From the NCBI GenBank assembly GCA_963664085.2, contig CAXXLO010000002.1, forward strand, positions 1,984,001-2,048,000: 64,000 nt of DNA, in the 5' to 3' direction. Positions 34,608 through 48,885 of this stretch are shown here, piece after piece. Position 1 is the first letter of the stretch. Each line of letters starts with the position of its first letter. This stretch comes from Bin5 sp022821545 (GTDB lineage Bacteria; Chloroflexota; Anaerolineae; Caldilineales; Caldilineaceae). The translations under genes and the position numbers were made by a program. Below the pieces are notes generated by a model. That model did not search any database and was not told where the DNA came from. It saw only the letters and a list, made by a program, of their open reading frames with translations.

Positions 34608-35477
34608 ATGATGCAAAGAGCCGCAGCCGTTCAGCCGGAATTGTCCGAAAAAGATGCAGAGTTCACCGGGATCGATCGAACGGAGAGCGACTCCGGCGAA
34701 TCAGCCCCCGCCGCCGCCCCCCCTCCCGTCACCCGCTTCTGGGAGGTTGACAGCTGGCGCGGCGTGGCCATCATCACCATGGTTATCTTTCATCTGATGT
34801 TCGACCTGCGGGACTTCGGTGGCGTACCGGTCGTACTGCATGAGGGCTTCTGGTTCTATTTCCAGCGATTCACCGCGACTTCCTTCATCACGCTGGCAGG
34901 AGTCTCGGTAGTTCTGAGCTACAATCGGGCACTGTCTCTACGCGGTTCAGTCGATGGCCTGGCCTGGAAAACTGCGCGGCGGGGGCTGCACATTCTCGGT
35001 ATCGGACTCATATTCTCATTAATTATGCGAGTGGCCGGCCGGCCGCCTATCGACTTTGGCGTGCTGCATCTGATCGGGACATCGATAGTCTGCTCGATTC
35101 CTTTGATGAACAGGCGCTGGCTGACGCTGGCGGTGGCGGGCGTGCTCTATGCGCTCAGTTTTCTTCTGCAATACATGAATGTGCAGGCGCCGGCCGGTGT
35201 CTCCTGGCTCGTTCCGCTGGGCATCGAACCGCCCGGCTACTATTATTCCGACTACTTTCCCTTTCCCCACTGGTTTGCCATCTTCCTGATCGGCGTCTTC
35301 GTGGGTACTGTTTTCTATGAAGGCGGCGCGCGCAAACTTCCGCTGCCCAATTTTGGAGGGATTTTCCCATTCCCTGTTCTGCAGTTCCTTGGCCGTCACT
35401 CCCTCGTCATCTATGTGATTCATCAGCCGATACTGATCGGCCTGCTGCTCCTGACTGGAACCATTACGCTTGGGTGA
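34608..35477 (+). CDS. DUF1624/HGSNAT-like acyltransferase-type membrane protein
   Basis: The 289-residue protein has a soluble Glu/Ala/Pro-rich N-terminus (1-43). The membrane region opens with FWEVDSWRGVAIITMVIFHLMFDL, the signature of the heparan-alpha-glucosaminide N-acetyltransferase/DUF1624 family. About seven helices follow, ending with FLGRHSLVIYVIHQP. Family members move acyl groups onto sugars across the membrane. It is divergent from birA, with a TATAAT-like box near 34433 in the gap. The substrate is unknown. Confidence 0.82.
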   Translation: MMQRAAAVQPELSEKDAEFTGIDRTESDSGESAPAAAPPPVTRFWEVDSWRGVAIITMVIFHLMFDLRDFGGVPVVLHEGFWFYFQRFTATSFITLAGVSVVLSYNRALSLRGSVDGLAWKTARRGLHILGIGLIFSLIMRVAGRPPIDFGVLHLIGTSIVCSIPLMNRRWLTLAVAGVLYALSFLLQYMNVQAPAGVSWLVPLGIEPPGYYYSDYFPFPHWFAIFLIGVFVGTVFYEGGARKLPLPNFGGIFPFPVLQFLGRHSLVIYVIHQPILIGLLLLTGTITLG

Positions 35478-35680
35478 CAGGTAATGGCGCCTGGGCCGGA
35501 CCATTCTCAAGCACAACCGCCGTCTCTTATTTGCGGCTTTGCGATCATGGCTGGTCACGTCCGCGCCTCGGCGGCGAAAGAGTTCGTCTAGCGCGCCCGG
35601 CGCTCGAATCCGGGGCGGGCGGCGACTAAGGCGCCGGGAACAACCGCAATTCGACCAACGATAGGATAGAGGAGTTTGTC

Positions 35681-37240
35681 TTGACTGATTCGACAATCGA
35701 TCCACGTATCACCGATCTGCGCAGCCGTAAAGACATGGCCAAGCTCGGAGGCGGCCTCGAACGGATCGAAACTCAGCACGCCAAGGGCAGGGCTACCGCA
35801 CGCGAACGGCTCGAGCTCATGCTGGACAAAGGCAGCTTTCGCGAATTGGACGCCCTCGTCACCCACGACAGCCACGACTTCGGCCTCGACAAGCAGCGCA
35901 TTCCCGGTGACGGTGTCGTCACAGGCTTCGGCACAATCGATGACCGCCTCGTCTACGTCTTTTCCCAGGATTTTACCGTCTTCGGAGGCAGTGTAAGCCG
36001 CCATCACGCCGCCAAAATTTGCAAAGTCATCGACATGTCCATGAAGAACGGCGCGCCCGTCATCGGCCTGAACGACTCCGGCGGCGCCCGCATCCAGGAA
36101 GGCGTCCTCAGCTTGGCCGGCTACGCCGACATCTTCTTCCGCAATGTCATGGCCTCCGGCGTTGTACCCCAGGTCAGCGTCATTATGGGACCCTGCGCCG
36201 GCGGAGCAGTCTACTCGCCCGCCATCACCGACTTCGTCATCATGGTGAAAGATACCAGTCACATGTTCGTCACCGGGCCCGATGTCGTCAAAACGGTCAC
36301 CCATGAAGAGGTCACTTTTGAAGAGCTCGGCGGCGCCTCGGTCCACGGCAGCAAGTCCGGCGTCGCCCACTTCACCGCCGAAAACGAAGAAGACGCACTC
36401 TTCATCGTGCAGCAGTTGATGAGCTATCTGCCTAACAACAACATGGAAGATCCTCCCCTCGTACCTTCCACCGACGATCTTCTGCGGCAGGACGAAGAGC
36501 TGGATTCAATCGTGCCGGACAACCCCAACCGTCCCTACGATATGAAAGAGATAATCCGGCGTATCGTAGATGACGGGCAGTTCCTCGAAGTCCACGAACA
36601 GTGGGCCCGCAATGTGATGGTCTGTTTCGCCCGTCTCGGCGGTCGCACCATCGGCATCGTCGCTCAGCAGCCGGCCGTCCTGGCCGGTGTCCTCGATGTC
36701 GACGCCAGCCAAAAAGCGGCCCGCTTTGTCCGTTTTTGCGACTGTTTCAATATCCCCTTGGTCGTCCTCGAGGACGTGCCCGGCTTCATGCCCGGTCTCA
36801 ATCAGGAGCACGGCGGCATCATTCGCCATGGCGCAAAGCTTCTTTACGCCTTTTCCGAAGCGACGGTTCCCAAACTGACCGTCATCGTGCGTAAAGCCTA
36901 CGGCGGAGCCTACTGCGTCATGAACCCCCGCCACATCGGCGCCGACCTTGTTCTTGCCTGGCCTTCCGCCGAAATCGCGGTCATGGGACCGGAGGGCGCA
37001 GTAAACGTAATCTTTCGTCGTGAAATCGCGGCTGCTGAGGATCCCGTCGCCAAGAGAAACGATCTGGTCGCAGACTATCGCAACCGTTTCGCCAACCCCT
37101 ATATCGCCGCCGCCAACGGCTTCATCGACGACGTAATCGAACCGCATGAGTCCCGGCCCCGTTTGATCAATGCACTGGAAATGCTGCAGAACAAACGCGA
37201 TCGGCTCCCCCCCAAGAAACACGGGAATATCCCACTGTGA
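35681..37240 (+). CDS. pccB: Acyl-CoA carboxylase beta subunit (carboxyltransferase)
   Basis: The 519-residue protein is the carboxyltransferase of a propionyl-/acetyl-CoA carboxylase. It carries KGRATARERLELMLD near the N-terminus, GLNDSGGARIQEG and GPCAGGAVYSPA in the N-terminal crotonase fold, and VPGFMPG, RKAYGGAYCVM and AVMGPEGAVNVIF in the C-terminal fold. Translation appears to start at TTG 35681 after GAGGAG. Its stop overlaps the GTG start of the next gene. With the biotin carboxylase and carrier genes downstream it makes methylmalonyl-CoA or malonyl-CoA; substrate choice cannot be settled by eye. Residues match PccB more than AccD. Confidence 0.93.
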   Translation: MTDSTIDPRITDLRSRKDMAKLGGGLERIETQHAKGRATARERLELMLDKGSFRELDALVTHDSHDFGLDKQRIPGDGVVTGFGTIDDRLVYVFSQDFTVFGGSVSRHHAAKICKVIDMSMKNGAPVIGLNDSGGARIQEGVLSLAGYADIFFRNVMASGVVPQVSVIMGPCAGGAVYSPAITDFVIMVKDTSHMFVTGPDVVKTVTHEEVTFEELGGASVHGSKSGVAHFTAENEEDALFIVQQLMSYLPNNNMEDPPLVPSTDDLLRQDEELDSIVPDNPNRPYDMKEIIRRIVDDGQFLEVHEQWARNVMVCFARLGGRTIGIVAQQPAVLAGVLDVDASQKAARFVRFCDCFNIPLVVLEDVPGFMPGLNQEHGGIIRHGAKLLYAFSEATVPKLTVIVRKAYGGAYCVMNPRHIGADLVLAWPSAEIAVMGPEGAVNVIFRREIAAAEDPVAKRNDLVADYRNRFANPYIAAANGFIDDVIEPHESRPRLINALEMLQNKRDRLPPKKHGNIPL

Positions 37241-37923
37241 ATCCAACGCTGCCGGGACCGAATGGAGAAAGAAATACCGATCGCATGACCGGCCCGAATG
37301 GAACGCAGGAGGAGCTTCAAATCGAATCTCGGTCGTTCACTGGCAAAATGCGAGAATTGCCCCAGATCGAATTAGAGCTGTCCGCCGAACAGTTCGCGCT
37401 CATGGGCTTTCCTCGACTGCAGCAGGGCCTGCCCCTGACAGCCGTGCTCGATGGCGGCGTCCTGCTGCCCGAACCGGGGCCGGATCCCTGGTACGCTGTC
37501 CAGAAGGAACCGCTGTCTCCCTGCTTCACCCAGATCGGCCCCGCCCTCTACGCCTTCGCCGGCCAGATTGTCGAGGCCGATATCCAATACGGCAGCAGTC
37601 AGATGGCTGTGATTGTGGTCGATTGCGGCTTCGTTACCCTGCGTGTGGCCTGCGCGCCAAATGAAGACGGCGTCCTCCCGGAAGGAACCTGGGAAACCCG
37701 CTACGCCGCGGGCTTTGCGCCCGTGCAGGCAATTGTGGAAGAAAGTTTCAGTTCGCCCGTGGGACGCACCGTCGATCTCTCAATGTGGGGGTTTCGACGT
37801 TTGCTCCTCTCGCCGAACGACGGCGCCTTCGGCACTTGGCATCCGAGTAGCGAGATTCCACCGGCCCCCTTTACCTGCGACCGCCTTCTGATTCAGGCTC
37901 GAGTCCATCGTCAGGGAATATGA
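37237..37923 (+). CDS. Protein of unknown function in the carboxylase operon
   Basis: The 228-residue protein begins with a GTG that overlaps the stop of the beta-subunit gene (GTGA), a classic coupling arrangement. The first 40 residues are polar. The rest mixes beta-type segments (LPQIELELSAEQFALMG, QMAVIVVDCGFVTLRVAC) with two cysteines and no transmembrane helix. I do not recognise a family. Its place between carboxyltransferase and biotin carboxylase genes suggests a role in the complex, such as assembly or a species-specific subunit, but this is only inferred. Confidence 0.7.
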   Translation: MNPTLPGPNGERNTDRMTGPNGTQEELQIESRSFTGKMRELPQIELELSAEQFALMGFPRLQQGLPLTAVLDGGVLLPEPGPDPWYAVQKEPLSPCFTQIGPALYAFAGQIVEADIQYGSSQMAVIVVDCGFVTLRVACAPNEDGVLPEGTWETRYAAGFAPVQAIVEESFSSPVGRTVDLSMWGFRRLLLSPNDGAFGTWHPSSEIPPAPFTCDRLLIQARVHRQGI

Positions 37924-38083
37924 TGTGCGGATACAAAGTAGACTCGCTCCAGGCACAGGGCCTGCCTTCAATCGGGACTTACAATAACTCCCATAGTGGG
38001 ACGAGGAGAGAGGGGAAGACGACGCGTTTCGCCCAGGGGGCACGCCCCTTTTGAGATAGACGTAAGACTGTAAGGAACTGCGC

Positions 38084-39592
38084 ATGTTCAAAAAAGTTCT
38101 GGTTGCGAATCGAGGTGAAATCGCCGTCCGCGTGTTGCGGGCCTGTGAAGAGCGGGGTATCGCTACCGCCACCGTCTTTTCCGACGTGGACCGGACCGCA
38201 CTTCACGTGCGTTACGCCGACGAAGCCTATCACATCGGCCCGGCCCCCAGCCGCGACAGCTACCTCCGCATCGACAAGATCATCGACGTGGCCGGCAAGG
38301 CCGGCGTTGATGCCATCCATCCCGGCTACGGCTTTCTGGCCGAAAACGCAGAATTTGCCGCCGCCTGCGCCGACGCCGGCATCACCTTCATCGGGCCCTC
38401 ACCCGATGCCATCGCCAAGATGGGGGATAAACAGACAGCCCGCGAAACCGTTGCCAAAAACAATGTGCCCCTTGTCCCCGGCTCGCGCAAGGGCCTGCGA
38501 GATGACGAGCTGAAGGCCACCGCCGTACAGATCGGGTTTCCTCTGATGATCAAGGCCACGGCAGGGGGCGGCGGCAAAGGCATGCGCGTCGTCCATGATC
38601 CCAATCAGTTCACCAGCGCCCTCCAAGCCGCCCGCCGCGAAGCAGTGGGCGCCTTCGGCAATGGCGAAGTCTACCTGGAAAAATTTATCTCCAGCGCTCG
38701 CCATATCGAGGTGCAGATCCTGGCAGATAGTTACGGGCATACCATCCACCTGGGCGAGCGCGAATGCTCAATCCAGCGGCGGCACCAAAAGCTGATCGAA
38801 GAAGCGCCCAGCGTGGCCGTCGACGAAAACCTGCGCCAGGAGCTCGGACGCGTCGCAGTAGCCGCCGCCGAGTCAGTAAACTATGTCAACGCCGGTACGA
38901 TTGAATTCCTGTTCGACCCCGTAGAGGAGAAGTTCTATTTTCTCGAGATGAACACCCGCCTGCAGGTGGAGCACCCCGTCACCGAATTTGTGACCGGGGT
39001 TGATATCGTCAAAGAGCAGCTCACGATAGCCGCCGGCCGCCGCATGCGCTACCGCCCCGAAGATATCCGACCAAAGGGCTGGTCTATCGAGTGCCGCCTC
39101 ACCGCCGAAGATCCCTTCAACAACTTCATGCCCAATAGCGGCGTCGTCACCTACCTCAAGGAGCCGACCGGACCCGGCGTGCGCGTCGAAAGCGCACTCT
39201 ATCGGGGCTACGAAGTCAGCCTCTTCTACGATCCCATGGTCGCCAAACTGATCGTATGGGGGGAAAACAGAGCCGAAGCCATTTTGCGCATGCGCCGTGC
39301 GCTCAACGAATATCGTATCAGTGGCATCAAGACTTCGATCCCGTTCCACCAGGAGATCATGGACAGCACCGAGTTCATCTGGGGAACCTTTGATACCGGT
39401 TTCCTCGACCGTCGCCGGCTGGTGGCCCAAAACGAACCCGACCTCGAACAAGCGCGTATCGCAGCCGTGGCCGCCGCCCTGGTGGCGCACGAGGCCGGCC
39501 GCCGCGCCGTCAATATCGGCGGGGGCGAGGGCGACGCCGCCAGCGCCTGGAAACAGGCCGGTCGCATGAGCGGAATGGGAGGCCGGTGGTGA
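38084..39592 (+). CDS. accC: Biotin carboxylase subunit of acyl-CoA carboxylase
   Basis: The 502-residue protein carboxylates biotin on the carrier using ATP and bicarbonate. Visible motifs: VLVANRGEIAVRV at the N-terminus, the ATP-grasp loop GGGGKGM (161-167), ERECSIQRRHQK, FYFLEMNTRLQVEHPVTE and NPNSG-type MPNSG. The final 50 residues (Ala/Gly-rich) are a linker. The biotin carrier is a separate downstream gene overlapping by a few bases, so this is the split form. A 160-base gap separates it from the preceding unknown gene. Confidence 0.95.
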   Translation: MFKKVLVANRGEIAVRVLRACEERGIATATVFSDVDRTALHVRYADEAYHIGPAPSRDSYLRIDKIIDVAGKAGVDAIHPGYGFLAENAEFAAACADAGITFIGPSPDAIAKMGDKQTARETVAKNNVPLVPGSRKGLRDDELKATAVQIGFPLMIKATAGGGGKGMRVVHDPNQFTSALQAARREAVGAFGNGEVYLEKFISSARHIEVQILADSYGHTIHLGERECSIQRRHQKLIEEAPSVAVDENLRQELGRVAVAAAESVNYVNAGTIEFLFDPVEEKFYFLEMNTRLQVEHPVTEFVTGVDIVKEQLTIAAGRRMRYRPEDIRPKGWSIECRLTAEDPFNNFMPNSGVVTYLKEPTGPGVRVESALYRGYEVSLFYDPMVAKLIVWGENRAEAILRMRRALNEYRISGIKTSIPFHQEIMDSTEFIWGTFDTGFLDRRRLVAQNEPDLEQARIAAVAAALVAHEAGRRAVNIGGGEGDAASAWKQAGRMSGMGGRW

Positions 39593-40083
39593 TTTACTTT
39601 GCCAGTGTCGGCGACCATACCTTTGAAATCGAGATCAACGAGGACGAAGTCCTGGTTGACGGCGAGTCAATCTCCGTTGACCTCCGCCAGAGCGGTGTCA
39701 CCCAGCTGTACAGCCTGCTTCTGGACGATGCCAGCTTCGAAATGCTGGTAGAGGAGACCCCTCACAGCCACGATGTGACCCTTCGCGGTGAGCAGTTCCG
39801 TGTGCGGATAGAGGACGAACGCACGCGCCGCCTCAACGCAGCCCGCCAAGGGCCCGCGCTGCCCCAGGGCGACCTCGCGGTCAGAGCGCCTATCCCAGGT
39901 ATGATTGTGAAGATACTGGTGCAGGATGGCGATGAGATCATAGAAGATCAACCCCTGATGATCCTGGAAGCGATGAAAATGGAAAACGAGATTCGCGCCG
40001 TTCGTTCGGGGGTAGTGCGTAAAGTGGAAGTCACGGCGGGCGAGAGCGTCGAGCAGGACGCCGTACTGATTGTAATCGGATAG
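39586..40083 (+). CDS. Biotin carboxyl carrier protein
   Basis: The 165-residue protein ends in a biotinyl/lipoyl domain (about 97-165) with the biotinylation motif EAMKMEN (K131). Residues 1-90 form a beta-rich N-terminal domain as in the C-terminal half of PccA-type alpha subunits. Starts at GTG 39586 or GTG 39589 both overlap the end of the biotin carboxylase gene, so translation is coupled. BirA, encoded at 33264-34226, would biotinylate it. Confidence 0.92.
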   Translation: MVIYFASVGDHTFEIEINEDEVLVDGESISVDLRQSGVTQLYSLLLDDASFEMLVEETPHSHDVTLRGEQFRVRIEDERTRRLNAARQGPALPQGDLAVRAPIPGMIVKILVQDGDEIIEDQPLMILEAMKMENEIRAVRSGVVRKVEVTAGESVEQDAVLIVIG

Positions 40084-40456
40084 TTCGCAACCCATATACA
40101 AGCGTCCTTCTGATGGCGATGCAGAACAGATGAAATTCAACCCGATTTCCATTTGACAGGCGAGATGGTGTGTGATACATTGAAGGAACCTGCATTGAAT
40201 CGGAGACGATTTGTCAGGTGGATGTAGGTGTAGTAGAGTAACGAAGTTGGCGCACCTTAACAGTTGAAGAGTGACAAGATAAGCGAGTCCAGCAGACCTG
40301 TCAGACGTTTTCGGGTATTGAGCGGACTGCGGTAGCGGTTTGCGGGATATATTCGGGAGCGAGATGACTTGAGAGTTTGAAAGAGCTTTGCGTAGAGGTG
40401 CTGTTGTTTTGTGGGCGTACTGGGAGTGAGAGGTATGCCGTAGAGGCGGCAGCGAA
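40084..40456 (+). other. rRNA operon leader and promoter region
   Basis: The 373 bases between the carrier gene and 16S contain no credible gene. A consensus-like promoter lies at 40153-40181. The remainder is the transcribed 16S leader, which should pair with the spacer after 16S for processing. Confidence 0.7.
40153..40181 (+). promoter_or_regulatory. rRNA operon promoter
   Basis: A perfect TTGACA (40153-40158) is followed after 17 bases by TACATT (40176-40181), about 275 bases upstream of 16S. It is the best promoter-like sequence in the leader. Confidence 0.6.
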
Positions 40457-41981
<1,525 letters not shown>

Positions 41982-42165
41982 AAGTGCGAAGGCGGCTCTG
42001 TGGAGGCGGCGCAGCGGTTGAGGTTTACAGCTGTTGTGTTGTTGAGGAAGCGGAGGGCGTCAGCAGCAGGAAGAAGTAGACTGGTTTGTGAGGGGGCCGG
42101 TTATCTTGTCACTTTTCAGGGGTTAAGGTGTCTCCTGAGGTAGAAGGGCAGGGCAAGTGGAAGCA

Positions 42166-42239
<74 letters not shown>

Positions 42240-42475
42240 CAGTCGTACGGCTGAAGCGTGCAACAAGCGTTGAAGTCGGCGATGGCAGCGAGGAAGGGTT
42301 CTGCAGGCCCGGCCGGCTGTGTGAAGCGGGAGGCTGGAGGGAGGATGTCCGGTCGCCTGTGAGCGGGAAGCGGAAGCAGGGATGGCACATTAAGAACTGA
42401 ATAGGATAGAGAAGAACTGCTGTAGGAGTAAGAAGGGAGCGGCGGCATGTAAGAGTACGCTGCTCTGACACAGCA

Positions 42476-45418
<2,943 letters not shown>

Positions 45419-45593
45419 GTATGTAGATCTTGCGCCGTCAGCAGTACTTCCTTATCCTGTTCAGTTTTTAGTGTGTCATGCGAGTGGTCTGCAGGCAGAC
45501 CCCCTGACACAGCGTCAGCGGCTCCGCCGCAACCCTGCCGGTAGTGCGTTTGGCAATCCACTCGCACCCGATAACCTGCGTAAGCAAAGAGGA

Positions 45594-45710
45594 GTTGGTG
45601 GCAAGAGCGGTGGGGAAACACCCGGTCCCATCCCGAACCCGGCAGTAAAGTCCACCAGCGTCGATGGTAGTGCGGGGGCGACCCCGTGTGAGAGTAGACC
45701 GCTGCCAACC
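45594..45710 (+). rRNA. rrf: 5S ribosomal RNA
   Basis: The 117-base gene has CCCATCCCGAACCCGGCAGT, GTCGATGGTAGTGCGGG and GAGAGTAG, with terminal strands GTTGGTGGC and GCTGCCAAC pairing as helix I. Flanking GAGGA/TCCTC extends the helix into precursor sequence, which with the following TTTCTT may also end transcription. Confidence 0.93.
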
Positions 45711-45746
45711 TCCTCTTTCTTCCCACTCCACCGATGAAAGCTTCTC

Positions 45747-45774
45747 TGGACAACCTGCTTCTTTGTGTTACAAT
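45747..45774 (+). promoter_or_regulatory. Candidate promoter for glmU
   Basis: TGGACA (45747-45752) and TACAAT (45769-45774) are spaced by 16 bases, just after the 5S gene. Transcription from here would give glmU its own mRNA with a leader of about 200 bases. Confidence 0.5.
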
Positions 45775-45982
45775 GTGCGCAGACACCAAACTGGCCCCCG
45801 TCTGCGATCGATTTCATGGATGATAACCCTCCAGAACCCGGTTCATTACCATCCTTATCCTCGAACAGATTCGACGTACCTCTTGCGCTTGACCATATAA
45901 CCGACGCCTTTACTGCCATGGCAACATGCCACTGGCAGATTTCGCGCGCGCCTCCGCCTTCCTTACCACTGGAGCATTCTGC

Positions 45983-47368
45983 ATGACAGTTGCCGCCGTC
46001 ATCTTGGCTGCCGGGTACGGCACCCGCATGAAATCAATGCTGCCCAAATCTCTGCATCCCCTGGCTGGCCGGCCTTTGATTGAGTGGTCTCTGCGAGCGG
46101 TAGAAGGGCTTTCTGATCTGCGGCCGGTCGTTGTCGTCGGCCATGCAAAAGAACAGGTGCAGGAACGCCTCGGCGACCGCGTCGAATATAGCCTGCAAAA
46201 GGAACTCCTCGGCACAGGGCATGCCCTCATGCAGGCAAAGGAACACCTGTCTCATCGAGCCGACAAGGTCCTGGTAATCTACGCCGATATGCCCCTTTTG
46301 CGCCCCGAAACGCTCGAAAGGTTGACACAAATTCGTACTGGCGGCAGCCATCGGCAGCACCCTCAGTCTGCGCTGTCCCTTCTGACGATGGAACGCGGGG
46401 ATTCCCAGGGGTTCGGTCGGGTCGTCCGCAACGAAAACGGGTCCATCCGCCAAATCGTGGAAGAGGCGGACTGCACCCCTGAACAGCTTGCGATTCGCGA
46501 GCTGAATCCTGGCATCTACTGCTTTGACGCCCAATGGCTCTGGGAAAACATCTCTCTGTTAACGCCAAGTTCCACCGGGGAATACTATCTGACCGACATG
46601 ATCGGTATCGCCGTCGAACAGGGCCAGGATGTCGAGACCGCTGCAGCCTCGCCCGACGAGACTCTGGGCATCAATGATCGCAGCCAGCTGGCCGTTGCCG
46701 CGCAAGCGCTGCGCCGGCGCATCAACACCGATCATATGCTCGCCGGCGTGACCATCGTCAATCCCGCATCCACATATATCGATGCAGACGTGACAATCGA
46801 CCAGGACACGACTATCCTCCCGGGAACCCATCTGCAGGGCAGCACTACCGTTGGCGCCGGCTGCCTCATCGGCCCGAATAGCCGCATCGTCGACAGCGCA
46901 ATCGGAGATGCCTGCCGGGTTGAGTACAGTGTCATCGAGCAGGCCAGAATGGACCGCGGCAGCGAAGTCGGCCCCTTCGGCCATCTGCGGCCCGGCGCCC
47001 ATCTGGGTGAAGACGTACACATGGGCAACTTCGGCGAAGTGAAAAACAGCCGCCTGGGCAAAGGCGTCAAGATGGGTCACTTCAGCTACATCGGGGATGC
47101 CACCGTTGGCGACAATGCAAATATCGGCGCCGGCACAATCACCTGTAACTTTGATGGCGTCTCAAAAAACCGCACAACTATCGGCGACGACGTCTTCCTC
47201 GGCAGTGATACGCTCCTCGTCGCGCCCGTTACCCTTGGCACACGCGCACGGACCGGCGCCGGCTCTGTGGTAACGCGCGATGTAGAGGAGGACGCACTGG
47301 TCTACGGCGTGCCCGCCAGGCGCCCCCGTGCCGGCGAATCTTCCAGGCAGTCTGAGTCGAATGAGTAG
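45983..47368 (+). CDS. glmU: Bifunctional N-acetylglucosamine-1-phosphate uridyltransferase / glucosamine-1-phosphate acetyltransferase
   Basis: The protein makes UDP-GlcNAc for the cell wall in two steps. Starting at ATG 45983 after GGAG it has 461 residues; the frame is open to 45926. The N-terminal uridyltransferase has LAAGYGTRMKS and LPKSLHPLAG, GTGHALM and YADMPLL. The C-terminal left-handed beta-helix has hexapeptide repeats and the catalytic-region motifs GPFGHLRPGA, GNFGEVKNS, GHFSYIGDA and GAGTITCNFDG. Both halves look complete. Confidence 0.96.
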   Translation: MTVAAVILAAGYGTRMKSMLPKSLHPLAGRPLIEWSLRAVEGLSDLRPVVVVGHAKEQVQERLGDRVEYSLQKELLGTGHALMQAKEHLSHRADKVLVIYADMPLLRPETLERLTQIRTGGSHRQHPQSALSLLTMERGDSQGFGRVVRNENGSIRQIVEEADCTPEQLAIRELNPGIYCFDAQWLWENISLLTPSSTGEYYLTDMIGIAVEQGQDVETAAASPDETLGINDRSQLAVAAQALRRRINTDHMLAGVTIVNPASTYIDADVTIDQDTTILPGTHLQGSTTVGAGCLIGPNSRIVDSAIGDACRVEYSVIEQARMDRGSEVGPFGHLRPGAHLGEDVHMGNFGEVKNSRLGKGVKMGHFSYIGDATVGDNANIGAGTITCNFDGVSKNRTTIGDDVFLGSDTLLVAPVTLGTRARTGAGSVVTRDVEEDALVYGVPARRPRAGESSRQSESNE

Positions 47369-47487
47369 CGCAGTTGAATCTGACGAAGAAGTAAAGTGAC
47401 ACATCAGCAGGTCGGGTCGATTTTTCCGACATACTGCCTGCGCAATGCTCGGCGCGGCGGAAGAAAACGTAGAAAAAGGAGTCTCCA

Positions 47488-48831
47488 GTGGAACCTGCAT
47501 GGCTGATCGCGGCGCAACTGCTGCCATTACTGACGATTGGCTTTGTCTCTGTCGCCGAAGTATCCCTCTCGGCCGCATCGAGAAGCCGTATGCGAGAGCT
47601 TCTCGCCAGCGGCAACCAGCGAGCAAAGCTGATCGACCGAATGCTCTCTGATCCGGCCCGCTTTCTCTCCACCCTCCTGATCCTCAAAAGTCTGGCCTAC
47701 GTTGCCGCAAGCTCAATGGCCGTCTGTGTGGCTATGACCCTGAAGTGGTCCAATGTCGGGACCAGCGCCGCCGTGGGTCTGGTCTGGCTCCTTCTTCTCG
47801 CTATTCAGGTCTTCAGCCGGGGCTGGGCTCTGCGTCAGCCGGAAACGGTCGCCCTCGCCATCGCCCGGGTCGTCGACTTCGTGGCTGCAATTCTCGCGCC
47901 TCTGTCGTTCCTCCTGCGCCGTCTGGCCGCCTACGCCCGGGGCGACGCAGACGAAGTGACCCCTGAAAGCGTATTTCTGAGTGAGGACGGCCTCCGTTTC
48001 CTCATCCACGTGGGCGAAGGCGAGGGAGTGATCGAAGAAGACGAAAAGCAGATGATCGCCGGCATTTTTGAATTTGGCGAAACTACCGTGCGCGAGATCA
48101 TGGTGCCAAGGCTCGACATGGTAGCCGTAGAAGTGAGTGCGCCCCTCAGTCGGGCTCTCGATCTGATTATCTCAAACGGACACAGCCGCATTCCCGTCTT
48201 TGAAGACAGTATCGACCATCTGCTCGGTGTACTATATGCCAAAGATCTCCTGCTCTGTCTGCGCGATGGAAGCCAGGATATCTCCGTTCGGCAGTTGCTT
48301 CGGCAGGCCTATTTCGTGCCCCAAAGCAAAAAACTGGACGAGTTGTTTGAGGAAATGCAGGCCCACCGCATCCATATGGCCTTGGCTGTGGACGAATACG
48401 GCGGTACAGCCGGCCTCGTTACGATCGAAGACCTGCTGGAGGAGATCGTTGGGGAAATCCAGGACGAGTACGACTCGGAAGAGCCCCAGTTGAAAAAGCT
48501 GGCGCCCGAGATCTACGTCTTCAACGCGCGTTACGATATCGATGAAGTGTCCCGGCTTATCGACGTCGACCTGTCCGCCGGCCCCGAGAATATCGATACG
48601 CTGGGCGGTTTTATCTATAGCCAGCTTGGGCGCGTTCCTGAGCAGGGCGAAAGCATTCAGTTTCATGACTGGCGGTTCACCGTCATGTCCGTCGATTCCC
48701 GCCGTATCGAACAGGTACGCGTTGAACCTTTCCACAGCTCGGAGAACGGATTGCAGACTCTGAGTCAGCCCGATGTCGAAGAGCAGACCGAGGATTCGAC
48801 GGGATCCGGTTACCTTCAGTCGGCCGCCTGA
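47488..48831 (+). CDS. CNNM/HlyC-CorC-family membrane protein with CBS domains
   Basis: The 447-residue protein has an N-terminal DUF21-type membrane domain (about 1-150, three or four helices). A CBS pair follows (about 200-320, with FGETTVREIMVPRLDM and EYGGTAGLVTIEDLLEEIVGEI), then a C-terminal CorC_HlyC domain (about 345-430). Members move or sense Mg2+ or Co2+. Start GTG 47488 is preceded by AAAGGAG at a good distance. It lies 119 bases after glmU. Confidence 0.9.
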   Translation: MEPAWLIAAQLLPLLTIGFVSVAEVSLSAASRSRMRELLASGNQRAKLIDRMLSDPARFLSTLLILKSLAYVAASSMAVCVAMTLKWSNVGTSAAVGLVWLLLLAIQVFSRGWALRQPETVALAIARVVDFVAAILAPLSFLLRRLAAYARGDADEVTPESVFLSEDGLRFLIHVGEGEGVIEEDEKQMIAGIFEFGETTVREIMVPRLDMVAVEVSAPLSRALDLIISNGHSRIPVFEDSIDHLLGVLYAKDLLLCLRDGSQDISVRQLLRQAYFVPQSKKLDELFEEMQAHRIHMALAVDEYGGTAGLVTIEDLLEEIVGEIQDEYDSEEPQLKKLAPEIYVFNARYDIDEVSRLIDVDLSAGPENIDTLGGFIYSQLGRVPEQGESIQFHDWRFTVMSVDSRRIEQVRVEPFHSSENGLQTLSQPDVEEQTEDSTGSGYLQSAA

Positions 48832-48885
48832 CAATATGGTTTACGCCCCCTGCTCAAAGTGGCCGCTGAGAAAGAGGACGCTATC

